This document shows positions 23,929 through 32,557 of a DNA stretch of 64,000 bases, piece by piece. How positions within the stretch are numbered: position 1 is the first letter of the stretch; each line of letters opens with the position of its first letter. The notes under the pieces are model-generated. The model saw only the letters and a list, made by a program, of their open reading frames with translations. It ran no database searches and had not been told where the DNA came from. Where the stretch lies: the NCBI GenBank assembly GCA_002162675.1, contig MAAE01000030.1, positions 1 through 64,000 on the forward strand. The letters run 5' to 3'. This stretch comes from Colwellia sp. 39_35_sub15_T18 (GTDB lineage Bacteria; Pseudomonadota; Gammaproteobacteria; Enterobacterales; Alteromonadaceae). The position numbers and the translations under genes were made by a program.

Positions 23929-24456
23929 GTGATTTTCTTAGCAGAAATGTACGATGCAATAATTGAGTTTATGGATACCGGCGGACAAGTATTAACCGTT
24001 ATTGGCTCAGTTATCTTTATTATGTGGCTGTTAATTTTTGAACGCTTTGTTTTTATCCTTGTTAGTTATAAAAGCGTTAAAAAACATTACATTAATTCTT
24101 GGCAGAGTAGAGCTGAACATGTTTCTTGGAATAGTGAACAAATTCGTAACGCGATAATATCGCGTGGGGCCACTAAGTTGAATCGCAACATAGTCTTAAT
24201 TCAATCACTGGTGGTGTTGTGTCCGTTACTCGGTTTGTTAGGTACGGTAACTGGCATGATTGAAGTGTTCGACGTTATGGCTATCTCTGGTAGTGGTAAT
24301 GCCCGTTCAATGGCTTCAGGGGTTTCTCGGGCGACTATTCCAACCATGGCTGGCATGGTGGGTTCACTATCAGGTGTATTCACTGTTGCTTGGCTCAGAC
24401 GAAATGCTAAAAAAGAAACTGAGCTATTAGCCGATAGTTTGGTAGTAAGACATTAA
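23929..24456 (+). CDS. exbB: ExbB2-type biopolymer transport protein
   Basis: The 175-residue inner-membrane protein forms the proton channel of the TonB complex. Three membrane helices are visible: IGSVIFIMWLLIFERFVFIL, the LVVLCPLLGLLGTVTGMIEV region, and IPTMAGMVGSLSGVFTVAWL. The conserved LLGTVTGM loop matches that of the preceding TtpC. The start is GTG, supported by AGGAG eight bases upstream. It is shorter than classical ExbB, as usual for the ExbB2 form. Confidence 0.9.
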   Translation: MIFLAEMYDAIIEFMDTGGQVLTVIGSVIFIMWLLIFERFVFILVSYKSVKKHYINSWQSRAEHVSWNSEQIRNAIISRGATKLNRNIVLIQSLVVLCPLLGLLGTVTGMIEVFDVMAISGSGNARSMASGVSRATIPTMAGMVGSLSGVFTVAWLRRNAKKETELLADSLVVRH

Positions 24457-24529
24457 TTAACTTAAATTAAATTAAATTGAATTGAATTAACTTAACTTAA
24501 GTAAAATAAAATAAAGTAGGAATAAAGTA

Positions 24530-24940
24530 ATGCGTCATTTAAATAGAATGTTACAAGCGCAGGAAGAATCAGAAGAAATTGATATGACCCCGATGTTAGA
24601 TGTGGTGTTTATCTTATTAATTTTCTTCATTGTTACCGCTTCTTTTGTTAAAGAAGCCGGTATTGATGTCAATCGCCCAGAAGCCGCCACAGCGGTGAAA
24701 AAAGAACGTGCCAATATACTGGTAGCTATTAGCGATAAAGGTGATATTTGGATCAACAAACGTAAAGTCGATATTCGCAGCGTACAAGCGAACATTGAAC
24801 GTTTGAAAGCTGAAAATCCACAAGGAACCGTGGTGATTCAAGCGGATAAAAAATCGACGACGGACACCTTGATTAAGGTGATGGACTCAGCGAGAGCCGC
24901 TGGTGTGTTTGATGTTTCTATCGCTGCGCAAGAAGCGTAG
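24530..24940 (+). CDS. exbD: ExbD2-type biopolymer transport protein
   Basis: The 136-residue product has one N-terminal transmembrane helix preceded by EIDMTPMLDVVFILLIFFIV. Its aspartate in MLDVVF is the proton-carrying residue of ExbD/TolR. The periplasmic domain ends in a beta-alpha fold (GTVVIQADKKSTTDTLIKVM). The 73 bases upstream are made of AAATT/TTAAC-type short repeats, and an AGGA site precedes the ATG. Confidence 0.93.
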   Translation: MRHLNRMLQAQEESEEIDMTPMLDVVFILLIFFIVTASFVKEAGIDVNRPEAATAVKKERANILVAISDKGDIWINKRKVDIRSVQANIERLKAENPQGTVVIQADKKSTTDTLIKVMDSARAAGVFDVSIAAQEA

Positions 24941-24960
24941 CTAGCGTTGGAGGATATTAC

Positions 24961-25593
24961 GTGGCTACAGTTATAGTACGCAGCGGCGTTCGTTATGTTA
25001 TTGCTGGCGCAATGGCACTGAGCATGACATTTTTACTGTTATGGGGCATGCAAAAGCTTATTGCTGGTGGTAATGAGGCAATGACAGAGCCAGCAAAAGG
25101 CAATGTGCTTGATTTCATCCGCTTGAAAAAAGATGAATCAGTGGTGAAAAAAGAACGCAAAGTGAAGAAGCCCGCTAAGCCTAAAGAGCCGCCACCACAA
25201 ATGACAACACCCCCGATGCAGCAAAGTAATCCCAATGCCAGTGCGAGTAAAAGCAGTTTTTCGGCTGACATTCAGGCCGATGCTGGTTTATCTGGTGGCT
25301 TGAACTTAGACAGTAACGATGGTGATTATCTACCCATTGTTAAAGTGTCTGCTGTTTATCCTCGTCGTGCACAAGCACGAGGCATAGAAGGTTTTGTTAT
25401 TGTTGAATTTACCGTCACTAAAACGGGCGCGGTAACTAATCCTATGGTGATAGATGCCGAACCTCAGGGGATATTTGATCGCGCAGCACTTGATGCTGTG
25501 GTGAAGTTTAAATATAAACCTCGGGTTGTTGATGGTGTTGCTATGGCTGTTGCCGGTGTACAAAATAAAATCAGTTTTGAAATAGACGGTTAA
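24961..25593 (+). CDS. tonB: TonB2-type energy transducer
   Basis: The 210-residue product has an N-terminal membrane anchor (VIAGAMALSMTFLLLWGMQ) and a short Lys/Pro-rich linker (VKKPAKPKEPPP). The TonB C-terminal domain follows (VSAVYPRRAQARGIEGFVIV, later GIFDRAALDAVVKFKYKPRV). The short linker is characteristic of TonB2 proteins. The start is GTG with a GGAGG site. It transfers energy from the ExbB/ExbD/TtpC channel to outer-membrane receptors such as the two encoded upstream. Confidence 0.93.
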   Translation: MATVIVRSGVRYVIAGAMALSMTFLLLWGMQKLIAGGNEAMTEPAKGNVLDFIRLKKDESVVKKERKVKKPAKPKEPPPQMTTPPMQQSNPNASASKSSFSADIQADAGLSGGLNLDSNDGDYLPIVKVSAVYPRRAQARGIEGFVIVEFTVTKTGAVTNPMVIDAEPQGIFDRAALDAVVKFKYKPRVVDGVAMAVAGVQNKISFEIDG

Positions 25594-25697
25594 TAAAGAG
25601 CAGGCTAGTAAAGAGGCGAGGGGCAGGTTTTGAGAACGCAACTCGTCGCCAATACAGCTGACAGTAAATGAACAGCATTAAAAAAAAGGAGAATAAA

Positions 25698-27053
25698 ATG
25701 AAAGTGAAAATTTCCTTATTATTAGCTTCAACCCTAGGCTTGATGGCGTTGTTACCATCAAGCCATGTTATAGCTAAAGACAATGAGCAAGCAAGCACCA
25801 AGCAAGCGGACACGAAGCAAGAGTACAAAAGTTATCGTGCCAGTAAAAAAGTGCCGGCTATGCGTAATCGCGTTTACACTCAACTTGCTAGAGCACAAGC
25901 ACTAGCCGATGAAGGTAATAAAGAGGCAGGTTTTGAGGTGTTGTCTGAAGTCGAAGGACGCCTTAATAGCTTAAATGGTTATGAGCAAGCAATGCTTTAT
26001 AACTTTTATGGTTTTATGCATTATGCCAATGATGATATTGCACAAGCGATAGTGAATTTTAATAAAGTGATCAGCAATGAAACTGCGGTTCCTAATAGCT
26101 TGCTTATTTCTACACGTTATTCTCTAGCGCAACTTTCTATGCAAAAGCAAGATTATGCTGGTGCATTGGTACACTTAAAGCAGTGGCAAAGAGTTAATGC
26201 TAAACCGTTAACGTCTAATCAAGAAATGCTTTTTGCACAAGTGTATTTTCAAGATAAACGATATGTTGATAGTTTAATTCACATTGAAAATGCCATGAAA
26301 ACCGCGCAAACCAACAATAAGCCACCGAAAGAAAACTGGCTTGTTTTACAACGTGCTACCCATTATGAGTTGGATCAACCTAAAAAAGTGACCAAGGTGA
26401 TGGAGCAGCTTGTGCGTTTGTACAGCAAACCGCAATATTGGTTACAACTTGCGGGTATGTACGGTGAAATTGGCGAAGAAGAGAAGCAAGTGGCGGTAAT
26501 GGAAGCAGCTTACCAAGCGGGTTACATTACTAAAACAAGTGAAATTATGACCTTGGCGCAATTATATCAATTTCATGGCGCCCCTTTTAAAGCGGCAGAG
26601 TTATTAAACGAAGCCATTCAACAAGGAACGGTTGTCGCCCAAGAAAAAAGTTTAGATTTACTTGCCCGAGCTTATTTGGGAGCCAAAGAGCCTAAGAAGG
26701 CTATTGATGTACTAAAGCAATTGTCTGATTTGGGTGAAAAGGGTAAGTATGATGCTTTATTAGCACAAACATACTTAAACCTAGAGCAATGGCAACAAAC
26801 ACTTATTTATGCCGACAAAGCGATTGCTAAGAGTAAAGATGAAAGCAAACCGTCTTATTTAGGTAATATGTACCTTGCCAAAGGCATGGCTAACTTTAAT
26901 CTGAAAGAATTTAGTTCCTCGTTAACGGCTTTTGTTGAAGCTGAAAAACTGCCTAAAATTAAGAAAACGGCACAGCAATGGGCTAAATATGTCGAACGCG
27001 AGCAAGAAGTATTTCAAAGACAACAACAAATACGTTTAGCTATGCTCCATTAA
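25698..27053 (+). CDS. TPR-repeat periplasmic protein of the TonB2-type module
   Basis: The 451-residue product starts at MKVKISLLLAS, where AGGAG precedes the ATG; an in-frame ATG 30 bases upstream lacks such a site. It has a signal peptide (cut near SHVIAK) and then tetratricopeptide-type helical pairs along its length (for example ALADEGNKEAGFEVLSEVE, YNFYGFMHYANDDIAQAIVN and LLARAYLGAKEPKKAIDVLK). TPR proteins regularly close this type of TonB2/DUF3450 cluster; their job is probably scaffolding in the periplasm. A terminator follows. Confidence 0.85.
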   Translation: MKVKISLLLASTLGLMALLPSSHVIAKDNEQASTKQADTKQEYKSYRASKKVPAMRNRVYTQLARAQALADEGNKEAGFEVLSEVEGRLNSLNGYEQAMLYNFYGFMHYANDDIAQAIVNFNKVISNETAVPNSLLISTRYSLAQLSMQKQDYAGALVHLKQWQRVNAKPLTSNQEMLFAQVYFQDKRYVDSLIHIENAMKTAQTNNKPPKENWLVLQRATHYELDQPKKVTKVMEQLVRLYSKPQYWLQLAGMYGEIGEEEKQVAVMEAAYQAGYITKTSEIMTLAQLYQFHGAPFKAAELLNEAIQQGTVVAQEKSLDLLARAYLGAKEPKKAIDVLKQLSDLGEKGKYDALLAQTYLNLEQWQQTLIYADKAIAKSKDESKPSYLGNMYLAKGMANFNLKEFSSSLTAFVEAEKLPKIKKTAQQWAKYVEREQEVFQRQQQIRLAMLH

Positions 27054-27080
27054 TTGATAGCAACGAAAAGTTCACAGATT

Positions 27081-27110
27081 AAAAAGCACCGACGGGTGTT
27101 TTTTTTTGCC
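27081..27110 (+). terminator. Terminator of the TonB2-type cluster
   Basis: AAAGCACC pairs with GGTGTTTT (one G-T pair) around a four-base loop, followed by a T run. It ends the six-gene cluster. Confidence 0.75.
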
Positions 27111-27253
27111 TAAAAATCGAATTTAAGCGCTAACAGATTATTTAGAATAGCGAATAAAAATAATACCAGTGACGCTAAGTTAAATTTTACCTATTAACAA
27201 ATATTGAATATACTTAATCTTTGTTAATAGGTTGTAATAAGGTGTCTAAACCA

Positions 27254-27652
27254 ATGCTTATAGAAAATGCTGAAGATTTTATTCAAAATTCAAATATTGG
27301 AATTCACACGGTTTCACCTGACGGCATCATTAAATATGCTAACGAGCATGAATTAAAGGTATTAGGTTACACTGAAGAAGAATATGTCGGTCATCATGTC
27401 TCTGAGTTTCAATTCGACAAGTCATGTTTAGAGCAAATGATGATGAAGCTGGCGAAATTCGAACCCTTTTCAAACTTTCCTGCGATGGTATACGGCAAGC
27501 ATAAAATAAAATACATACTTTATAATTCAAGTGTTTACGATAAGGAAGGCGAGTTTATTCACACACGGTGTTTTGGTAACGAAATATCAGAAAGCGTGTA
27601 TCAGGCCTGTAAACTTGACTATAAAAAATCACTCACTAATAGTATGTATTAG
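27254..27652 (+). CDS. Stand-alone PAS-domain protein
   Basis: The 132-residue product is almost entirely one PAS domain: the opening FIQNSNIGIHTVSPDGIIKY, then NEHELKVLGYTEEEYVGHHV and the late strands KYILYNSSVYDKEGEFIHTR are classic. No kinase, cyclase or DNA-binding output domain follows. The ATG giving MLIENAEDF has an AAGGTG site; GTG and TTG codons upstream are alternatives. Single PAS proteins can sense small molecules and act through partners, but none is evident next door. Confidence 0.75.
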   Translation: MLIENAEDFIQNSNIGIHTVSPDGIIKYANEHELKVLGYTEEEYVGHHVSEFQFDKSCLEQMMMKLAKFEPFSNFPAMVYGKHKIKYILYNSSVYDKEGEFIHTRCFGNEISESVYQACKLDYKKSLTNSMY

Positions 27653-27852
27653 TCCATTATTCAGCTTTACTCTAATGGTATTAAATCGAAAATATTGATG
27701 GCTAGGTAGCTTGTTCAGGGGGCAATATTTAATTCAGCGTTCTTGAGTGTAGGATCGGTTTTTGCCTACACGGATGTGGGAACTTAGATTTTGTCTGGAG
27801 CTAAAAATCTGCACTGCGATTTTAAAAACTTGCTAATACATTAAGGAGTAAT
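27653..27852. other. Intergenic hairpin upstream of the SDR gene
   Basis: GTGTAGG (27747-27753) and CCTACAC (27765-27771) form a perfect seven-base hairpin in the leader of the SDR gene. It could be a regulator site or a leader structure. Nothing else was recognised here. Confidence 0.35.
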
Positions 27853-28584
27853 ATGAATAAGGTTGTTATTGTTACAGGAGGAGGTCGTGGTATTGGCGCG
27901 GCAACATCAATCTTGCTTGCAGAAAGAGGTTACGCTGTTTGTGTTAATTACCGCAGCCGCCATGAGTACGCAGAAAAAGTAGTAACGCAGATAAAAGCTC
28001 AAGGAGGGCAAGCATTTGCTTTTGCTGCCGATGTTTCTAATGAAGCAGAGGTAATAAAATTATTTGCAGCAACAGAGCAAAAGTTTGGCTCTATCACTCA
28101 CTTAGTTAACAATGCCGGGATTTTATTTACTCAATCTCGTTTAAGTGATATCAGTTTAGAGCGCTTTAATGAGGTTATTACCACCAATATCAGTAGTTGC
28201 TTTTTATGTTGTCGAGAAGCAGTTAAACGCATGAAAAACGGCTGTGCTATTGTTAATGTATCATCGGGAGCTGCAAGAACTGGCTCACCAAATGAATATA
28301 TTGATTATGCCGCATCTAAAGGTGCTATAGACACGTTAACCAAAGGTCTTTCGTTGGAAGTAGCCAAACAAGGAATTCGTGTTAACTGTGTTAGACCCGG
28401 TTTAATTTATACCGAAATGCATCGTGATGGCGGTGAACCAAATAGAGTTGATAGGTTAAGTACTAATATACCTTTGCAGCGTGGTGGTAAACCACAAGAA
28501 GTAGCCAATGCCATTGCTTGGTTGTTATCAGACGAAGCTTCATTTGTAACAGGAATTTTTGTTGATGTTACGGGTGGTAATTGA
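27853..28584 (+). CDS. SDR-family NAD(P)-dependent oxidoreductase
   Basis: The 243-residue classical short-chain dehydrogenase has the nucleotide-binding TGGGRGIG at 8-15, the NNAG motif near 88, the catalytic Ser in NVSSG, and the YAASK catalytic pair near 154. The NYRSR after the second strand suggests NADP preference. The C terminus SFVTGIFVDVTGGN is also typical. The substrate is not evident. It resembles glucose-1-dehydrogenase or acyl-carrier-reductase-like members and differs clearly from the PhaB in this window. It is monocistronic, with GGAG before the ATG. Confidence 0.85.
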   Translation: MNKVVIVTGGGRGIGAATSILLAERGYAVCVNYRSRHEYAEKVVTQIKAQGGQAFAFAADVSNEAEVIKLFAATEQKFGSITHLVNNAGILFTQSRLSDISLERFNEVITTNISSCFLCCREAVKRMKNGCAIVNVSSGAARTGSPNEYIDYAASKGAIDTLTKGLSLEVAKQGIRVNCVRPGLIYTEMHRDGGEPNRVDRLSTNIPLQRGGKPQEVANAIAWLLSDEASFVTGIFVDVTGGN

Positions 28585-28763
28585 TTAAAAAAATTTTAAA
28601 GTCGACTTTGTAACCGTTTGCTCGGTTGCACATTTTAGCAAATTTTATAAAGTTACTTTGCTTAGGTTAAATGCTTTACTTCCACATTGATGTGAATGTG
28701 GGCACCTTGTTTAGGGTACCCAGCTAAAGTTTTGACTATCGAATGTAACGGTAACAGGTTGAT

Positions 28764-29744
28764 TTACTTTACTTCTTCACCAGCTGCTTGTTTGTCAGCG
28801 TGATATGAAGAGCGCACTAAAGGCCCACAGGCGGCATGTTCAAAGCCCATTTTAGTGGCTTCTTCTTGGAACATGGCAAAGTCATCAGGGTGGACATAAC
28901 GTTCTACCGGTAGATGATCTTTACTTGGTTGTAAGTATTGACCAATAGTAAGCATGGTAACGCCATGGCTGCGTAAATCACGCATTACTGCTAGTATTTC
29001 TTCGTTAGTTTCGCCAAGCCCAACCATTAAACCTGATTTAGTGGTCACTGTTGGATTTGCTTTGCCAAAATTCTTTAATAAATCTAAAGACCACTGATAG
29101 TTAGCGCCGGGACGAGCTTTGGTATATAAACGTGGTGCTGTTTCTAAATTGTGGTTGAATACATGCGGCGGGTTTTGGTTCAGTATTTCAAGGGCTCTGT
29201 CCATGCGACCACGAAAATCAGGCACTAAAATTTCAATTTTAGTGTTTGGTGCTTGTTCGCTAATTTCTTTAACACAATCAGCAAATTGTTGAGCGCCGCC
29301 ATCGCGCAAATCATCACGGTCAACTGAGGTGATCACCACATATTTTAGCGTCATATCTTTTAGGCTTAATGCTAATTTTTTTGGTTCTTCAGTATCTACT
29401 GCTAATGGTCGGCCATGACCCACATCGCAAAATGGGCAACGACGAGTACATATATCACCTAAAATCATAAAGGTAGCCGTGCCGTTATTAAAACATTCTG
29501 ACAGGTTAGGGCACGATGCTTCTTCACAAACTGAGTGGAGTTTGTGTTTGCGTAAGTTGGCTTTGATATTATCAATACGCTCACTTGAACGTGGTAATTT
29601 AATACGTAACCAACTGGGCTTTCTGAGCATACTTTCACGTGTTGATGGTACTACTTTAATCGGAATGAGCGCCATTTTGTCGGCATCACGTAATTTAGTG
29701 CCAGGGGCTATTTTTGCTGATTTTACAATTGTTTTTTCGGTCAT
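28764..29744 (-). CDS. lipA: Lipoyl synthase
   Basis: This radical SAM enzyme inserts two sulfur atoms into octanoyl groups on lipoate-dependent proteins. The 326-residue product carries the auxiliary cluster motif [12 protein letters not shown] and the radical SAM motif CTRRCPFC, then [10 protein letters not shown] and [12 protein letters not shown]. The ATG overlaps the lipB stop by one base (TAATG), so translation is coupled. Confidence 0.96.
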   Translation of the reverse strand: MTEKTIVKSAKIAPGTKLRDADKMALIPIKVVPSTRESMLRKPSWLRIKLPRSSERIDNIKANLRKHKLHSVCEEASCPNLSECFNNGTATFMILGDICTRRCPFCDVGHGRPLAVDTEEPKKLALSLKDMTLKYVVITSVDRDDLRDGGAQQFADCVKEISEQAPNTKIEILVPDFRGRMDRALEILNQNPPHVFNHNLETAPRLYTKARPGANYQWSLDLLKNFGKANPTVTTKSGLMVGLGETNEEILAVMRDLRSHGVTMLTIGQYLQPSKDHLPVERYVHPDDFAMFQEEATKMGFEHAACGPLVRSSYHADKQAAGEEVK

Positions 29745-30430
29745 TATTTGCTCTTTGCAATTTTGTGTAGATCAGGTAATTCATGTTGATAAAGCACATC
29801 ACTCGCTTGGAGTAAAGTGGTTAAGTGTTTCACTAATGATTTGCTAGCATCTTGGGTAGTTTGTGGACCCTGTAGATCACAAGTTTGTATCATCTCTAAG
29901 CCCGCATAACCGCAAGGGTTGATACGTAAAAATGGTGATAAGTCCATATTGACATTGAGTGCTAAGCCATGAAAAGAGCAGCCTTTACGTACTCTTAATC
30001 CTAGCGAAGCCACTTTTTTATCGTCAACATACACACCTGGAGCATCAGCCTTTGGATAGGCTTTGATATCATAATCGTTAAGCGATGCGACTATAGCGTT
30101 TTCAATTAGGGTGACCAGTTGTCGAACGCCCATTTTTCTACGGCGCAAGTTGATCATAAAGTAGATAACTTGTTGACCCGGGCCGTGATAGGTTACTTGG
30201 CCGCCTCTGTCTACTTTTACCACTTCAATATCACCGGGCATTAATAAATGCTCTTCTTTGCCTGCTTGTCCTTGAGTGAATACCGGTGGGTGCTCTACCA
30301 GCCACAGTTCATCTAAGATACTGTCATCTCTATCGTCAGTGAAATCTTGCATAGCATGCCAAACTTGGCTGTAGTCCATGCAGTTTAACTGACGAATAAT
30401 TAAAGGAAGGTTAGCTAAAGGCTCTGACAC
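29744..30430 (-). CDS. lipB: Octanoyl-[acyl carrier protein]:protein N-octanoyltransferase
   Basis: LipB moves octanoate from acyl carrier protein to lipoyl domains. The 228-residue product has [12 protein letters not shown] near 79-90, the catalytic lysine in [10 protein letters not shown] and the catalytic cysteine in [11 protein letters not shown]. The start is GTG (MSEPLANLP). It lies between ybeD and lipA in the order known from E. coli. Confidence 0.95.
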   Translation of the reverse strand: MSEPLANLPLIIRQLNCMDYSQVWHAMQDFTDDRDDSILDELWLVEHPPVFTQGQAGKEEHLLMPGDIEVVKVDRGGQVTYHGPGQQVIYFMINLRRRKMGVRQLVTLIENAIVASLNDYDIKAYPKADAPGVYVDDKKVASLGLRVRKGCSFHGLALNVNMDLSPFLRINPCGYAGLEMIQTCDLQGPQTTQDASKSLVKHLTTLLQASDVLYQHELPDLHKIAKSK

Positions 30431-30481
30431 AAGAAATCTCTATGTATATTGAAGAAATAAAATAAAAGCTATTTTTAAAGG

Positions 30482-30745
30482 TTATAAAACGTAACGTACT
30501 TGCTCTATAGCATTCAAAGTTTCATAAACTTTTTCAATATGCTCTTTGCTTGTTACCCTAACAGGAATAGAAACTGAGAGGTAAGTACCTTTAGAGCTAG
30601 GGGTGATTTTGGTTGTATAGTCGCCGGGCGTGTGCTTTTGTAACTCGGCAATAATTAAGTCTGGCAGCTCATCGCAGGCAAGCCCCATCACTTTAAAGTT
30701 TAATACAGTGGGAAAATCTAATAGTTCATCGAAATGGGTTTTCAT
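30482..30745 (-). CDS. ybeD: YbeD/DUF493 family protein
   Basis: The product is an 87-residue ferredoxin-like protein starting MKTHFDELLDFPTVLNFKVM, with the conserved PSSKGTYLSVSIPVRV strand. It is probably regulatory, as its fold resembles the ACT-like domains of allosteric enzymes, but its function is unsettled. It is 51 bases upstream of lipB in the conserved ybeD-lipB-lipA cluster. Confidence 0.9.
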   Translation of the reverse strand: MKTHFDELLDFPTVLNFKVMGLACDELPDLIIAELQKHTPGDYTTKITPSSKGTYLSVSIPVRVTSKEHIEKVYETLNAIEQVRYVL

Positions 30746-30837
30746 GTTTTTCTCTACAAATGCATAAAATAGCGAAAATTAAACGCTAAGGTAATAATTT
30801 GGCTATTTTATCATTAATAGTTGTTAATAAAAACACC

Positions 30838-31036
30838 TAGCTATTCTCAATGCTAAAACCTATTTTTATTGTCACTTGCTGGTGAGCAACTTTATTGTCA
30901 ATTATGTGTCTGCTATGTGTCTGCAGGGTGTCCGCGGGTTTATATTACCTCAAAATCACCTCAAACCAATCTAAGTTGCTAGTACTTACAGCGGTTTCAG
31001 ATAATAGATAATAGTGCCTTTTGGATGAGCAATACT
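30838..31036 (-). pseudogene. Decayed partial tandem copy of the dodecin gene
   Basis: The stretch repeats the 3' two thirds of the adjacent dodecin gene. Read on the minus strand it still encodes SETAVSTSNLDWFEV, then hits a stop after a few residues. It resumes in another frame with HIIDNKVAHQQVTIKIGFSI and ENS before a stop. Between the two parts lies extra sequence made of two TATGTGTCTGC-type units. The copy joins directly to the 3' end of the intact gene, as an unequal tandem duplication would. No start codon remains. Confidence 0.85.
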
Positions 31037-31038
31037 CT

Positions 31039-31254
31039 TTAGCTATTCTCAATCCTAAAACCTATTTTTATTGTCACTTGATAGTGAGCAACTTTATTGT
31101 TAATTATGTGTCCGCGGGTTTCTGTTACTTCAAACCAATCTAAGTTACTTACACTAACCGCTGTTTCAGAAATAGCATTTTGGATAGCTTCTTCAATACT
31201 ATTAGGCGAGGTGCCAACAAGTTCTAGTTTTTTATAAGTGCGATGATCTGACAT
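31039..31254 (-). CDS. Dodecin
   Basis: Dodecins are small flavin-binding proteins that form hollow dodecamers and buffer riboflavin or FMN. The 71-residue product fits the family in length and sequence: YKKLELVGTSPNSIEEAIQN, then the tryptophan in LDWFEVTETRGHI, which stacks on the flavin, and HYQVTIKIGFRI. It is monocistronic. A damaged partial duplicate lies directly downstream. Confidence 0.93.
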   Translation of the reverse strand: MSDHRTYKKLELVGTSPNSIEEAIQNAISETAVSVSNLDWFEVTETRGHIINNKVAHYQVTIKIGFRIENS

Positions 31255-31311
31255 AACTTAACCCTTAATTTTTACTGACGATAAGTTAAGGGTAGTCGAT
31301 AAGATTTTTTT

Positions 31312-31340
31312 AGCCAAAAAAGAGCTGCAAAAATGCAGCT
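31312..31340 (-). terminator. Terminator of the CoA-transferase/thiolase operon
   Basis: On the minus strand AGCTGCA, a four-base loop and TGCAGCT are followed by a T-rich run, ten bases after the thiolase stop. Confidence 0.8.
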
Positions 31341-31349
31341 TGCAGATCG

Positions 31350-32552
31350 CTAAACTTTTTCAATCACCATGGCAATGCCTTGACCCACACCGATACACAT
31401 AGCACATAAAGCATAGCGTTTATCAGAACGTTCTAATTGCTTCATTGCCGAAAGTACAATACGAGTACCACTCATACCAAGAGGATGACCCAAAGCAATG
31501 GCTCCGCCTTGTGGGTTTAAGCGAGTATCATTATCTTTTATGCCTAGTTCTCGGGCACTCGCTAAGGCTTGTGCTGCGAAAGCTTCGTTAAATTCAATAA
31601 TGTCCATATCATCAATAGTTAATCCTAAACGTTTCAATAACTTGGCACTAGCAGGCGCCGGGCCTATACCCATTATTCGCGGTTCAATACCTATTACGGC
31701 TGAGCCAACTATGCGGGCTTTAGGGGTTAAGCCATTTGCTTGTGCGGCTTCTTTAGTGGCTAAAATAACGGCTGCGGCACCATCATTAATGCCTGAGGCA
31801 TTGCCAGCGGTTACTGAACCACCTTGGCGAAATAGTGCTTTGAGTGTCGCCAGTTTGTCTAATGGGCTAAGGCGTAAGTGTTCGTCTTTTGCAAAAACAA
31901 TATCATCACCACGACGCTGTGGAATAATCACGGGAACAATTTCTTCACTTAAGCGGCCATCTTCTTGAGCCGATTTTGCTTTTACTTGACTCCAATGGGA
32001 GAACTTGTCTTGATCTTCACGGCTGATATTAAATTGCTCGGCAACATTTTCAGCGGTTTCTGGCATGGCTTCTGTGCCGTAAATTTTGTCTAATTTCTTG
32101 TTAACAAAGCGCCAACCCATGGTGGTATCAAATATTTCTTGTGTGCGACTAAAAGCAGTGTCGGCTTTTCCCATAACTAAAGGGGCGCGGGTCATGCTTT
32201 CCACGCCGCCAGCAATAATGATGTCACCTTCACCTGCTTTTATTGCGTTAGTTGCCATGGCAATGGCATTCATACCAGAACCACATAAACGGTTAATTGT
32301 AATTCCCGCTACTTCTTGTGGGTAGCCAGCAAGTAATAAAGCTGTGCGTGCTACATTACGATTATCTTCACCAGCTTGGTTAGCACAGCCTAAAATAACA
32401 TCATCAACTTGGCTTAAATCAAATTCAGGATTACGATCTTTTAGTGCTTTTAGTGGAATTGCCGCTAAATCGTCAGCGCGAACGTTCGCTAAGCCGCCAC
32501 CGTAGCGACCAATGGGAGTGCGAATACCATCGCAAATGTATACTTCAGTCAT
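31350..32552 (-). CDS. pcaF: Beta-ketoadipyl-CoA thiolase-like acetyl-CoA acyltransferase
   Basis: The enzyme cleaves a beta-ketoacyl-CoA with CoA to give acetyl-CoA and a shortened acyl-CoA. The 400-residue product opens with MTEVYICDGIRTPIGRYGG and contains LGCANQAGEDNRNVAR, both strongly like PcaF. Catalytic residues are Cys90 in NRLCGSGM, the His in ALGHPLG, and the second Cys in CIGVGQG. It is last in a four-gene operon with two CoA-transferase subunits and an aminotransferase, six bases after the aminotransferase. The genes for ring cleavage and lactone steps of aromatic catabolism are absent from the window. The symbol reflects sequence resemblance; the natural substrate here may differ. 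Confidence 0.85.
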   Translation of the reverse strand: MTEVYICDGIRTPIGRYGGGLANVRADDLAAIPLKALKDRNPEFDLSQVDDVILGCANQAGEDNRNVARTALLLAGYPQEVAGITINRLCGSGMNAIAMATNAIKAGEGDIIIAGGVESMTRAPLVMGKADTAFSRTQEIFDTTMGWRFVNKKLDKIYGTEAMPETAENVAEQFNISREDQDKFSHWSQVKAKSAQEDGRLSEEIVPVIIPQRRGDDIVFAKDEHLRLSPLDKLATLKALFRQGGSVTAGNASGINDGAAAVILATKEAAQANGLTPKARIVGSAVIGIEPRIMGIGPAPASAKLLKRLGLTIDDMDIIEFNEAFAAQALASARELGIKDNDTRLNPQGGAIALGHPLGMSGTRIVLSAMKQLERSDKRYALCAMCIGVGQGIAMVIEKV

Positions 32553-32557
32553 TCTCT

